From Flaccisagitta enflata (lineage: Eukaryota; Chaetognatha; Sagittoidea; Aphragmophora), in contig OZ231127.1 of the NCBI GenBank assembly GCA_965153355.1, positions 47,554,001-47,618,000 of the forward strand: a stretch of 64,000 nucleotides of DNA, given 5' to 3'. The notes under the pieces are model-generated. The model made no database searches, was not told where the DNA came from, and worked only from the letters and a program-made list of their open reading frames with translations. This document shows positions 52,401-63,725 of the stretch, in pieces. Positions within the stretch are counted from its first letter, which is position 1. Each line of letters opens with the position of its first letter. The position numbers and the translations under genes were made by a program.

Positions 52401-54630
52401 GTTTCCAATACAGAGCTTTCGTTGGTACAAAGTTGTCCGACAACTTCTTCACCTCTTCCTTGTAAGGAATTTTGACCATGTACTGCTGGTTCACATCATC
52501 ATAAGTGATGGTCTTCTTGAACTCTTCATGTACCTTTTCATCAACAAGATTTTTGATTCTTGAGTTTGGATTTGGGCATTCTTCCAATTTCCAAAACTTT
52601 TCCAAGACATTTTCCAATGCCACAACCTGTGTCAGGTTTGTTGATGTAAAGTGTGACGCATTCTGTCTTATACTACCTGATAAGACCCAACCAAACAAAG
52701 TTTGGATTGCACATGGCTCTCCTGGGTTACCAACTCTCTTGTTTCCAGTCTGTATGTGATCAGCATATTCATTGCCAATTAGCAACTCAACTTCAGTTGC
52801 ATCACGTGGATAATCATCTGCAAACTGAATATCCGCCAAATGAGGATATTCTGTGCAAGGATCAAGTCTGATTGCATCCATATCAACTGTGAGCTTCTCT
52901 GATGGAGAGACTACTGCTTCCATCTCACAGTAACGGTTATCTTTGGTGCAAAGACTGATCTTGACCACATCATAAAGTTCAGGTGCACGGTGTTCACCTG
53001 AAAATGCTGTTGCAACCGCAAGCAGCACTCGCCTTATCACGGGCAATTTCAACATTTTTGCTGTTTTTTGCAAAATCCATGTGGTCTGAGAACCATCATC
53101 AATGACTGACCGAATCGTCAAATTTGGTCTTTCTCTCGGAACAGCTTTGAAGTTCTTCAAAACTGTCAGTCCCTCTTTCTTTTGAGGCGCATGATGAAGT
53201 GAATTACAGCAAGTTTTCACGGTTGGCGATGACTCAGGTTTGGAGACTGTTGTTGATGAAACAGTAAATGTTGATGTCGGAGATGCAGCCTTTGCATCAT
53301 CACTCATGGGTGGTTTTCCCCAGTGCAGGAGTGTGTGGTGAGGTTTTTGGCACACTCTGCACTTGATTGGTGACTTACAAGTCTTTGGGAAATGATCTTT
53401 GGTGATTGGCATCAAACATTTTTGACAATGCTTCTTTTTGAAGATAAAATCGGACCTTTCTTTTGGTGAAAGTTTTTTGAATTTTTCGCAATTGAAAATT
53501 CTGTGATCTCTGTCACAACAGAAGCATGTCACCTCTCTACTCGCAGTAGTGAGCATCAATGTAGTCTTTGCTCGTGTGTCTTTGGTTTTTGCATCAGTTT
53601 TTTGTTCAGATGCTGTGCCATAACATTGCAGCTTTTCATGCAAAAAGTCCAGCAGCTTTTTTGTTGAAAATGAATCATCATCATTGATCTCCTCGCGCCA
53701 TTTTTGCAAAATTTCCTTTGACATGAGTTCCTCAACAAAGGGTACTATTATCCAAGACCCATTGTCCATGTCTATGCCATACTCAGCCAGACATCTCATT
53801 GAGGTTTCCAATGCTGTAAGGAATGGCTTGATGCAGTTGGTATCAAAGGGTTTGAGGTTCAAAATGTTTTTGACATGTGACTGTTGAACCAATCTGGGTT
53901 TTCCAAACATTTCTTTGAGAAATTTTTTGAAATGGTCATAGTTGACATCGGTTATGTTGTACCCATCTGCCAGTTTCTTGGCTTCACCAACACAAGCATC
54001 CTTTAAGTAAAGGAGTTTTTCCACATTTGCCAAATCAGTGCGCTTATCAATGAGAGATTCGAATGAGTTCCAAAATGCTTGGTACTCAGCTGGAGATTTC
54101 CCATAAAACTTTGGGATCTCTATTTTGGGGGTTTTTGCATGATGGGATGTAGCTGGAGCAGCAGGGGTTGTAGTGGAAGCTGGATGTGTGTTGACTGGGT
54201 TTAGTGAATCCAGAAACTCATCAGCATCAGTGATGGCTGCTAACCCTTTTTCTGTCCAGCTTTCCCCCTGTTCCATATCTTCTGCCATAGCATCATCATC
54301 ATAAAATCCCCAAATTTCATGATCTTTTTTGTCCAACTCTTCTAGAGTTTTTGAGAGATTGTTTTTGGAAATTGTAATGGCATGTTTTTTGCCAGAATCA
54401 ACATCTTTCACCAATTTGTTGATAGCTTTTTGGGGTTGAATGGGGGTTATTGTTGATCTCTTCCTCTTCAGATTTAGATTCAGATTCAGAATTTGAATCT
54501 TCCGTTGAAGATAACCGGATCTCTTCCCTTTCTCCCTCACAAGGAGAGTAAGGTTCTGGATGGTAAGCTCTTTCCACAAATTCTTTACCTGCTGCAAGTG
54601 CACGTATAGCAGCAGTCGCGTAATCACCAC
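49477..54630 (-). CDS. BEL/Pao gag-pol polyprotein
   Basis: The open frame has 1717 codons; about the first 62 read the gag segment out of frame, so authentic sequence starts near residue 63. In order: gag-like region resembling DUF1759 (about 170-345); CCHC knuckle C369-C372-H376-C381 with further Cys/His pairs to about 436; aspartic protease with D511-D-G-S (residues 511-514); reverse transcriptase (about 760-1000) with YMDD at 921-924; RNase H with D1082, E1121, D1151 and D1199; integrase zinc finger H1368-H1373-C1403-C1406; integrase core D1438, D1504 and E1536; and a C-terminal DUF5641-like domain (about 1615-1715). All expected catalytic residues are present. It would make cDNA from element RNA in cytoplasmic particles and integrate it in the nucleus. 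Translation through the gag region needs a +1 shift relative to the frame upstream. Confidence 0.93.
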   Translation of the reverse strand: MVITRLLLYVHLQQVKNLWKELTIQNLTLLVREKGKRSGYLQRKIQILNLNLNLKRKRSTITPIQPQKAINKLVKDVDSGKKHAITISKNNLSKTLEELDKKDHEIWGFYDDDAMAEDMEQGESWTEKGLAAITDADEFLDSLNPVNTHPASTTTPAAPATSHHAKTPKIEIPKFYGKSPAEYQAFWNSFESLIDKRTDLANVEKLLYLKDACVGEAKKLADGYNITDVNYDHFKKFLKEMFGKPRLVQQSHVKNILNLKPFDTNCIKPFLTALETSMRCLAEYGIDMDNGSWIIVPFVEELMSKEILQKWREEINDDDSFSTKKLLDFLHEKLQCYGTASEQKTDAKTKDTRAKTTLMLTTASREVTCFCCDRDHRIFNCEKFKKLSPKERSDFIFKKKHCQKCLMPITKDHFPKTCKSPIKCRVCQKPHHTLLHWGKPPMSDDAKAASPTSTFTVSSTTVSKPESSPTVKTCCNSLHHAPQKKEGLTVLKNFKAVPRERPNLTIRSVIDDGSQTTWILQKTAKMLKLPVIRRVLLAVATAFSGEHRAPELYDVVKISLCTKDNRYCEMEAVVSPSEKLTVDMDAIRLDPCTEYPHLADIQFADDYPRDATEVELLIGNEYADHIQTGNKRVGNPGEPCAIQTLFGWVLSGSIRQNASHFTSTNLTQVVALENVLEKFWKLEECPNPNSRIKNLVDEKVHEEFKKTITYDDVNQQYMVKIPYKEEVKKLSDNFVPTKALYWKQQAILKNDPEKRATVKKIFDEQFDLGVLEPVSDADTPAGGVHYLPWHLVLRPGHPTTPVRIVKNASFKGKFGISLNSAQHVGPNLLPDIVGSILRFRSRKIAFVSDVKKMFWQIKIEVEQQDLHRIITPKGIARQTSVMFGESSSPFLSMATCEYHAQREDIQQKFPKACEFVENELYMDDVPGGCDSVDEGVDILTQIKGFFGSMHMKVHKINSNNKELLSMIEGTDDSEEAAVLGLQWHTNHDSLRVPNKEWDKTPTTKREFLQKIASFWDPIGGRSPLICKGKMIMQKIWQLGSDWDQLLSDELKCEVEEFRKATVVDFEIPRFFGNPTVLHIFVDASESAYAAVAYAFSERGSCFLMSKTRVKPIKVVSLPRMELLGAVLGSRLLAFLHEEVFKSGIETFLWTDSTIALGWIESSSARYKPFVGNRIAEIQRTCGSHGVKCMWVPGDDNPADIPSRGIWPLDETQSKLWIEGPEFIKTGDWPNQPVMEKPDIEQRKVAVNITQVREPVISLERYSSLEKLVRIMMYVIRFCSPLGARANNSIAQQRKRALAKLISQEQKTFFSEEYECLQKNRAIPRNSRLIQFNPILEDGLIKMSGRVNKNIIILPNKSHLTRLLIRDVHISNLHTGSNQTLAILRQKYWVIKGMTTVKAETQSCMTCKRINKPMCQQMMADLPDFRKTALPPFSHVGLDYAGPLLIKPRRDSTSQAEKRWICLFTCASTRGVHLEIVNDQSTEEFMMAFTRLSSRRGKPLNVYSDNASTFKKAAKELPDVIWQFNPPAAPWWGGFWERLVRSIKTPMKKVLGQSLITDKELATLIIRIEEQINSRPLTPIVDDPDQVPLTPAEMLIGRPLQQPTDPWPDIPPSKTAFSARLKYLKSLQENWTKRWVNEYVPTLQPRQKWHQGSKNITPGSLVLLKKENLKRHLWPLARVKETHVGRDGHVRSVTLQDNKGKTIKRPIQNLVLLEGCED

Positions 54631-54937
54631 TTACTTTGGAATAAGTTTTTCTGAGTGATTCAGGGATAAATTTTAACTCTTTATCTCTGCAAGACTTTAA
54701 TGTGTCAAGGCTTGCTGACAATAGTGATATTGAAGGACTAATAGTTACTGTTGCTGTTAATCCATCGCATTCGTTACGATTTTTATATAATTGATATTCC
54801 AAATCTTTCGTATTGTCAAAAACGTTGTCTTGAGCTAATCTCCTTCTATCAGCCAAATGATTCAATTTTTGTCTTTATATCGTAGAAAGAGTTTTTTCCC
54901 ATTCAGCAATCTTTGTTTTAGCTTGTATGAGGTCCAT
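54398..54937 (-). pseudogene. gag N-terminal segment, interrupted
   Basis: The likely start is ATG at 54935-54937, giving a short Lys/Glu-rich opening. An in-frame TAA at 54875-54877 stops it after 20 codons. The same frame is then open down to a stop at 54398, with acidic Ser/Glu-rich content near its end. That reading overlaps the gag-pol frame by about 230 bp in a different register, so a single-base insertion (or equivalent) lies near 54440-54470, where C5, C4 and A5 runs occur. Two breaks, a stop and a frame offset, suggest damage; programmed recoding could explain only the second. Confidence 0.7.
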
Positions 54938-54979
54938 GTAACCGCTTGTTACTGTTAACCATGGCTAAAACAATTTTGA

Positions 54980-55640
54980 GATCAACTTCCACTATCAAAA
55001 ATCCAACTTTGGATTATTTTGATAAATCTCAACCTCTGTGAGATATAAATTGGTCTTTAGACCCTTCTTCCAATTAAGCCCGCCTGGCTTATTTCTTTAT
55101 CTCAACCCCTGTGAGATAAAATTGGTCAATACAATTGACTCAACATATAGACCAAATTCCACCAGGAATTTCCAAACTGGTCAATCTCAATACCTGTGAG
55201 ATAATAATTTTTGACTAATATATAGACCAGATTCCCCCAGGAATTTTCGTACTGGTCAATCTCAACACCTGTGAGATAATAATTTTGACCAATATATAGA
55301 CCAGATTCCTCCAGGAATTTTCGTACTGGTCAATCTCAACTCCTGTGAGATTTCAAATTGGTTAAATTCACCACTTCCTATATCACCACTTCCAAAATCA
55401 CCACTTCCAAATTCACCACTTCCTAATTCACCACTTCCAAATTCACCACTTCCAATTAGTGGCTCGTGAAGCACACTTTTTGTCTCCTTGGGTACTCGCA
55501 AAGTACCTTTTCTTCTTCCAAGTGGTTCGTAAAGCACACCTATGGTTCTCGTTCTCCTGCAAGTGACTCGTAAAGTACACTTGTTCCAATGTGATCCCTA
55601 TAGTCCGCCTGACTATGTTCCTATGTGATCACAATAGTCC
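54980..55640 (-). repeat. Tandem repeats in the BEL leader
   Basis: Four to five copies of a unit of about 73 bp contain CTCAACACCTGTGAGATAAT, TATAGACCAGATTCC and AGGAATTTTCGTACTGGTC. Then about seven copies of a 15-bp ATTCACCACTTCCAA unit (55370-55460), two of a GTAAAGCACAC unit, and two of GATC...AGTCCGCCTGACTAT. The untranslated leader between primer site and gag is thus almost wholly repetitive. Confidence 0.85.
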
Positions 55641-55700
55641 GCCTGACTATTTTTCACATCCGATTCTGGCCTGCTTGAAATTGAATGAAAAGTTGGAAGA

Positions 55701-55718
55701 TCAAATAAAGGGACGCCA
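55701..55718 (-). promoter_or_regulatory. Primer-binding site
   Basis: Immediately inside the 5' LTR the minus strand reads TGGCGTCCCTTTATTTGA. It starts with TGG, the complement of a tRNA CCA 3' end. The priming tRNA could not be identified. Confidence 0.75.
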
Positions 55719-55895
55719 TAAAATAAATGGAGGGGTTGGTTTGGATAAACCAGCTGTTGATAGGATGACAAAATAATAGAAGATAAAGCCGATTGAAGAT
55801 ATTTGAGTTTCGAGGATTTAAATCAGTTTCACTCCTTTTATTTTGCTGAGGTTATCAATTTCAAACGGGAGCAATCGAGAATTGTGATTGTAGTC

Positions 55896-55994
<99 letters not shown>

Positions 55995-56507
55995 TATATC
56001 TTATCTCTTTTAAGTATCTATCTGGAGTTATAACCAAACTGCAGAATTATACGTCTTTGTTTCTACAATTTGTCAACGGAGAATTGTAGAGATTTAATTT
56101 CCCTTTTTTCCACGAAAGGGAGAAAATAAAAGTTCAGAGGTCTTTTCTTTACGGAGAATTTTAATGTAAGTGAATCATTCCAAATTTCAATTAAACAAGA
56201 AAACATAAAATAGAAAGAAAAAGTTATTACAAAAAGAAAGATTACATTCTTTATCGGCAACAATTGTTATTCTTAGGCGGCATTGAAATAAAGACGAAGG
56301 CCGCCAAAACTGAGAAGGCAACGTGATTCTTACAAACGGAGAAAATGAGAATTGACCAGTCAGAAAGGAATGTGACTTTTAAAAAGGGAGAAAGAATATG
56401 TTGAGAAAACTGACGAAGGACAAATTCTTAATACAGTATGAATTATCAAAAGTGCTTTTACAGAGATACAGTTTCTTTTCTCTAAATTGCTAATCGCGTT
56501 TTTTATA
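55719..56507 (-). repeat. 5' LTR of the BEL/Pao element
   Basis: 789 bp, the same termini as the 3' LTR and a shorter (GA)n of about 88 bp (55901-55988). Outside the microsatellite, six substitutions were noticed, all transitions, plus one 1-bp indel. The LTR would contain the promoter and polyadenylation signal; the TATAAAAAA at its outer end is the terminus and not obviously a TATA box. Confidence 0.93.
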
Positions 56508-56575
56508 GATATTGCTCGGGATAGGTCTGATAGAGCCAGAGATAGATCTGATGGAGCTAGGGTTAGGTTTAAGAG
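56508..56575. repeat. 21-bp minisatellite, right of the BEL insertion
   Basis: GATATTGCTCGGGATAGGTC and three further diverged units continue the array from 48370-48547. Confidence 0.9.
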
Positions 56576-57977
<1,402 letters not shown>

Positions 57978-58155
57978 TCCCTCCCTCTTTTTCTTTGGTC
58001 ACGTTTAAAACGGTAACGGTCTGTGTGGTGAAGATGGGTTTTTGCGCCACCGGACGTCTGGCAGTTCTTTTTTTCGATTTTCGATACTGTCTTTGAGCCT
58101 AGAATTAATGGGAAAAAATTTCTTATCGCACTTTCTCTCTGTCTACTCGGCACTC

Positions 58156-58327
58156 TTTTTAGTCGCGGACTAGCTTTGTCCGTCCGTCGGTCGGTTGGTT
58201 GGTCGGTCGGTTGGTTGGTCGGTCGGTTGGTTGGTAGAGGTCATCGAGTTGAGAAAGCGCGAAAACGCGTATTTCCGCCCCTGCCCACCCGTCCGCGACT
58301 GGTATTGGCCGTGTATCCGGCCTTGTT
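58156..58327 (-). mobile_element. HINE-A2 element with half hairpin
   Basis: TTTTTAGTCGCGGACTAGCT has only one hairpin arm, then (GTCC/GGTT/GGTC) tract, TCATCGAGTTGAGAAAGCGC, GAAAACGCGTATTTCCGCCC, CTGCCCACCCGTCCGCGACT, GGCCGTGTATCCGGCCTTGT. The CACGCGACTCTATAAAAGG part has been deleted. Confidence 0.82.
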
Positions 58328-58353
58328 TACGGTTTATCTGTCTGTCAATTTGT

Positions 58354-59087
<734 letters not shown>

Positions 59088-59294
59088 ATTTTTAGTCGCG
59101 CACACGCAACTCTATAACCCGCTATGTCGGTTGGTCGTTCGATCCGTCCGTCCATCCATCCGTCACCATCAGCTTTTTTGGCGCTCATGGTCGGTTTGTG
59201 CATTTCTGCTCCTGCCCAAATCTTTAGGAAAGCCTTTTTTTCACTGCCCTGCCCACCAGCACGCGACCTCGGTAGCAGTGTATACGGCCTTGTT
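59088..59294 (-). mobile_element. HINE-A1 element
   Basis: TTTTTAGTCGCGCACACGCA, ACTCTATAACCCGCTATG, GTCC tract, TTTTTTGGCGCTCATGG, TTTCTGCTCCTGCCCAAATC, CTGCCCTGCCCACCAGCACG, CGACCTCGGTAGCAGTG, TATACGGCCTTGTT. All blocks present. Confidence 0.83.
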
Positions 59295-59485
59295 TTTATT
59301 ATAACGCTTTTGCGACTATTTCAACTCGAACTGACTATATTTTTATAATTATAACGGTTTTGCGACTATTTCAACTCGAACTGACTATATTTCTATAACT
59401 ATAACGCTTTTCTGACTATTTCAACTCGAACTGACTATATTTTTATAATTATAACGCTTTTGCGACTATTTCAACTCGAACTGAC
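59295..59485. repeat. 50-bp tandem repeat, four copies
   Basis: TGCGACTATTTCAACTCGAA recurs at 59311, 59361, 59411 (TCTGACT variant) and 59461. It starts directly at the end of the HINE-A copy. Confidence 0.95.
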
Positions 59486-59805
59486 TTATGTCATCGATCA
59501 AGAAATCTGAGTGACACTTTATTTAACTACGCAAGATAAAAGTTGAAAGTGTGGATGTGTTACACGTGTCATTAGTCGTTTCTCGAGTATTTATTGAAAT
59601 AATAATGCTATTAACACAGTCGTTAACAAACGCGTGAGGAATTCGTAATGTTGCACCGCAACAATAACCATCGTATCAAGATAACCAGGACGATAACGAG
59701 GATGACGACGACGACGGCGGCGGCAGCGACCATGACCTTGTCAACAGTCTGCCCATCTCCCCGCTTGAGTTCGGGTTCCACCAGAACCACATATATATGG
59801 CTCAG
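59486..59805. other. No gene supported
   Basis: A 62-codon plus frame (59648-59836) is Thr/Arg-rich because of a GACGACGACG run; not supported. Confidence 0.45.
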
Positions 59806-60320
59806 TCGGGTGTGTCAATATGCAAAAGTATGTTAGATTAAATCATCAACATCAGGGAGTGTAAACAAGAGAATAGTAAAATTTTTAGCATTTTTATTTT
59901 TTCAAATTTCCATCATCTTCCGTTTTTTTAGCTCAAGAAAAGATTGTCAAAAATATATATACTTCCAGCATCTGCACTGAGATTTGGTGAAAGTAAGACT
60001 CATAACTTCTATAGAAAATATTAGTTATTGTCTCTTTATACAACTTTGGTGATAAATAAACAACCATTACTTTGTTGCAACTTGAATTACCACCAAAATA
60101 TTCATGTGTTGAATCTGATTAAGTTCAGTAACAATGATACTGATAGAAAATCATCAACACAGCAATATACAAATTAGCGTCTAAAACGGGGTTTTGAAAA
60201 AAATGGAAGATGAATGAAATTTGATAAAACAAAAACGCTAAAGGTGTTTGAATTCAATATCTTATGCTGTCTGATGTTGATGGTCTCATCAAAAAACCTT
60301 TTGCATATTGACACACCCGA
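59806..60320. mobile_element. TIR element with possible 9-bp duplication
   Basis: TCGGGTGTGTCAATATGCAA and its reverse TTGCATATTGACACACCCGA are perfect ends. Next inside, ATCAACATCAG recurs in both arms. ATGGCTCAG (left) and ATGGCTAAG (right) flank it, an 8 of 9 match, the length typical of Mutator-like elements. The 515-bp interior is AT-rich with no transposase. Confidence 0.7.
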
Positions 60321-60520
60321 ATGGCTAAGGTATTAGGAATGAAAAATGGATTATCATCATTTATTAATAATCAGTAACGGTTTTGACTTATCGAGAAAAA
60401 AACTTCTCTTCTCTCCGATGGATACTATGGATACATCTAGGTTGTCTTGTCAGTGGCAAAAAATATCTAGGAACGCACAAAAATTCGGACAAATGAAAGA
60501 TGAGCAATTAAACTTCTTTC

Positions 60521-61191
60521 TTTTTAGTCGCGTGCTACGCGACTCTACAACCCGCTTTGTCGGTCCGTCCGTCGGTCCGTCGGTCTGTTAGACGCTCACG
60601 TGCCGCTGCCATATCTCTGTCATCGCGTATATCAATGTTGTGTCATTACTTTGTCGTTATGCTGTCATTATGTCATTTAGTTATGTCATTGCTGTCTTGC
60701 TCCGTCTCGGCTGAATATTGTTTGTGATTGATTCATAGGTCGTTCAGCGGTGACGCACGTGTTTACGGATATTATCATAACTCTATCATTACTCTCATCA
60801 TAACTGTTATCAGTTCAGATATGACATTAGTTATGATGAGAGTAATGATAGAGTTATGATAATATCCGTAAACACGTGCGTCACCGCTGAACGACCTATG
60901 AATCAATCACAAACAATATTCAGCCGAGACGGAGCAAGACAGCAATGACATAACTAAATGACATAATGACAGCATAACGACAAAGTAATGACACAACATT
61001 GATATACGCGATGACAGAGATATGGCAGCGGCACGTGAGCGTCTAACAGGTCCGTCCGTCCGTCCGTCCGTCACACTTTGGGGTTTTTGCGTTTTTTGAC
61101 CTCACTGCTCCTGCCCAAATGATCAAGTGACCTCAAATATGGCCCCTGCCCACCCACACGCGACTGGGATAGCCGTGTATCCGGCCTTGTT
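60521..61191 (-). mobile_element. HINE-A1 element carrying a palindromic insert
   Basis: TTTTTAGTCGCGTGCTACGC, GACTCTACAACCCGCTTTGT, GGTCCGTCC tract, interrupted by the palindrome at 60586-61048, then the tract resumes with GGTCCGTCCGTCC, GTCACACTTTGGGG, CCTCACTGCTCCTGCCCAAA, CCTCAAATATGGCCCCTGCC, CACGCGACTGGGATAGCC, GTGTATCCGGCCTTGTT. Confidence 0.87.
60586..61048. repeat. Perfect 220-bp inverted repeat, 23-bp spacer
   Basis: The left arm 60586-60805 starts TGTTAGACGCTCACGTGCCG and the right arm 60829-61048 is its exact reverse complement in every block I compared. The spacer is 60806-60828. GGTC borders both sides (60582-60585, 61049-61052) and may be a 4-bp duplication, though the host tract is itself GGTC-rich. 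The arms contain repeated GTCATTA/TATGTCATT words and no coding frame. Confidence 0.95.
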
Positions 61192-61648
61192 GAGATGACA
61201 ATCGTCATGTGTCAAGAAAAAAATCTATTGTAAGGGATAATTTCAATCCATTGTCACAGCAGCAAGTAGGGGATGTATATGTCCACACATGCATTAACAG
61301 GGTGTGCAAAAAATTTTGCACAACACTGTAGACAATGGGAACTACATAGAATACATATTTTTTGTTGGCCAAATCATATCATATTTATACTGAATTATTT
61401 TGACAATGTTGGGAAAATCAAGATCAAATTTCATTGTACTAAGTGTACTAAGGGGAAATGTATATCTTTAAACTTACTTGGAAGAAATGAAAGCTAATTT
61501 ATCCATTTCTGATAAGTTTCTAAAATTTTCAAAAGCAATAATAAGCTTTCTTTCACAAAGAAGCTATTTGAAACCCCAATAATATCTAATCCGATAGTGA
61601 ATTTTTTCCCACTCTGTCATGAACTGAATCATTAACAAACACAAGAGA
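61192..61648. other. No gene; small palindrome
   Basis: GTGCAAAAAATTTTGCAC, a perfect 18-bp palindrome, at about 61306-61323. Nothing coding. Confidence 0.55.
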
Positions 61649-61763
61649 AAATAAGGCAGAGTAGGCCCAGTAGGTGCGCCGTGTGGATTGTCAAACGAAT
61701 GTGTTACCCGACCGACCAACCGAGGGACACAGCCTATCATAGAGGTGCTTTGGCGCACCTGAA
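61649..61763 (+). mobile_element. HINE-C element (C3)
   Basis: AATAAGGCAGAGTAGGCCCA, GTAGGTGCGCCGTGTGGATT, GTCAAACGAATGTGTTACCC, GACC/AACC tract, ACAGCCTATCATAGAG, hairpin GGTGCTTTGGCGCACC, TGAAA. The 5' GGTGCGCC is the reverse complement of GGCGCACC in the hairpin. Confidence 0.75.
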
Positions 61764-61856
61764 ATCTTCACTCCTTTCCTTAAATATTGTTGGATTTTTT
61801 GTGATCATTAACACTCTCAAAAAATGACATTGGATTAATGATCATCATCATGAGTT

Positions 61857-63145
61857 TCATGATTCCCAGTTGATGTCATTAGATTCAAAAAACTTATTGG
61901 CCTTTTTATCCACGTCGACCGTCGTGCTAAATTCCGTCCCCGAAATTCGATCGATAAAAGTGACGGCCAATTGCTCTTTTGTCACCGGATTGGAGATCAT
62001 TTCGTTTCCGTCGCCGCCGCCGTACGTCTTTGGCGCTAGTGAGGGTTCGCCGGGAATGTTTGTCGCCGTTAAGATGGTGCCTTGAGGACGAAAACAAATT
62101 GATAACTAGGATTCGCTGATGTTTTATTAACTATGGATAAAAGGACCATGAATTGAATCGAATCACTTGCACTCGAGTCTTTCATTTTATCCGCCCGTCC
62201 GTCTGTCTGGCAAGTAGTTCAATCTGTCCGTAAATTTGGAACACTTCGAGATAAGGCCGTCAGATTATAGGATCTTGTTAGAACGCACATGCACATTCAA
62301 TGATCCTTTACATGATTAAATCACCACCACAACACCGCCACACCACCGGCACCGCTACCACACGGTGTGGTCCACGCCACCTCGCTCACTCGCGCGTGAT
62401 TAGTGGCTTAGACCACAGCATACGATCTATACTAGTACCTTTGGCTTGTTTATATGAAATTCCTCGTGGAATGTCTTTGAGTTTGAGGATGAGTTGATAG
62501 TCGGGATTTCTCGTTGGAATGTGAGACATGAAAACTTCCTCGCTTTTGTTTTCCTCATCTGACACGAAACCTGAGGATGGAGATGTGGTAAAACGACGAC
62601 TATTGTTTTGGACGATATGGAATAGAAATTCTGTTTTAATAACGCGTGGAGGATGACCGATGGGCGGAGAAACAAACGGATTGACAGGCGAAAAAAAAGA
62701 ATACTTTACCATACGCTAAATTTTCTGTTATGTAATTGGAGTCTGAAGGCAAAATTTCTGACAATTTTGTCGAGAACTTTTAAAACTGACGGTGTAGAAT
62801 GCAAGGATTTTTTTTTCATAGAAAAAAAAAAAAAAGAGATTGAAGGGATCTTACCGGATCTGAAGAGGAAGAACTGGGCCCCTTTTTTGGGATATGGATT
62901 CTGTTGGCAGCGATCGATTTTTTCTTGTCTGATAATTCTGACGCATTTGACTTGGGCAGAAACGATTTTGACCAAAGCCAAACCATCTCCAGGAGACGCC
63001 GAAGGATAAACGCCCAACGACTTATCACTTGTCGACGATCGCTCAAAAAAGTCTGACCGTGTTGGGGGGAGGGGGGTGAGTGTGGGAGGGTAAAAGGGGA
63101 GAAGATGTGTGTATGGCAGGGGGTGGGTGAAGGTGGGGAGTTGTG

Positions 63146-63208
<63 letters not shown>

Positions 63209-63505
63209 TAGCACACTTTTTATTCTTTCGAATCCTCTTTTTTTCGAATCTGTCTGACACGTGCAAAGGAAATAGAATTTATACCGAGTACTCGAAACGT
63301 ACATAAATATCGTAGTCGAAATCTTTTTTTTTTCTTTTTCACTCTCTTTGGTTCCGGTTTTTATCGTCCCATCTTAAAACCCACCACGGCAAACATCAAA
63401 AGGAAATCATACCATATCCCACCCGCGTATATCGATTGCTCTATCTACCGGTTTTTTTTTTTTTTTTTGGACATGGTCAGTTCAATGTTCTATTCTTTAA
63501 AAAAC

Positions 63506-63604
<99 letters not shown>

Positions 63605-63725
63605 AACACACAAACATAAGCATACCAACTTCCACAGTCTGATGCATGGACTTGGCGCGATCTTTGATCATATCACAAAATCTCATTTTGTCTTTGCTTT
63701 TCATGTAAATGATGACTGGGCTCAT
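61857..63725 (-). CDS. Five-exon gene, function unknown
   Basis: Exons on the minus strand: 63626-63725, 62855-63052, 62710-62742, 62439-62630 and 61857-62080 (TGA at 61857-61859). Every junction is GT-AG and phase 1: donors TTG/GTATGC, CCG/GTAAGA, ATG/GTAAAG and AAG/GTACTA; acceptors GGTCAG/AC, CTTCAG/AC, AAACAG/AA and CTCAAG/GC. The spliced coding length is 747 bp, 248 residues plus stop, from ATG at 63723-63725. That ATG directly follows TTTCAG, so the first listed exon may be internal and the protein longer. The product is mixed charged and hydrophobic, with no obvious signal peptide, transmembrane segment or zinc motif. A segment FSTTVDVDKKANKFF near the end looks like folded-domain sequence. 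I do not recognise the family. Introns carry (CT)n at 63508-63601 and (GA)n at 63149-63204. The 33-bp exon is the least certain part. Confidence 0.65.
63149..63204. repeat. (GA)n microsatellite in an intron
   Basis: About 55 bp of GA within the 63053-63625 intron, just beyond a GGGTG-rich stretch. Confidence 0.95.
63508..63601. repeat. (CT)n microsatellite in an intron
   Basis: About 93 bp of CT ending 25 bp from the donor at 63624-63625. On the transcribed minus strand it reads GA. Confidence 0.95.

Noticed and set aside
55262-55537. 91-codon minus frame with a Gly-Ser-Gly-Glu-Phe repeat in the BEL leader
   Set aside because: It is produced by a 15-bp tandem repeat in the untranslated leader; nothing suggests a conserved accessory protein.
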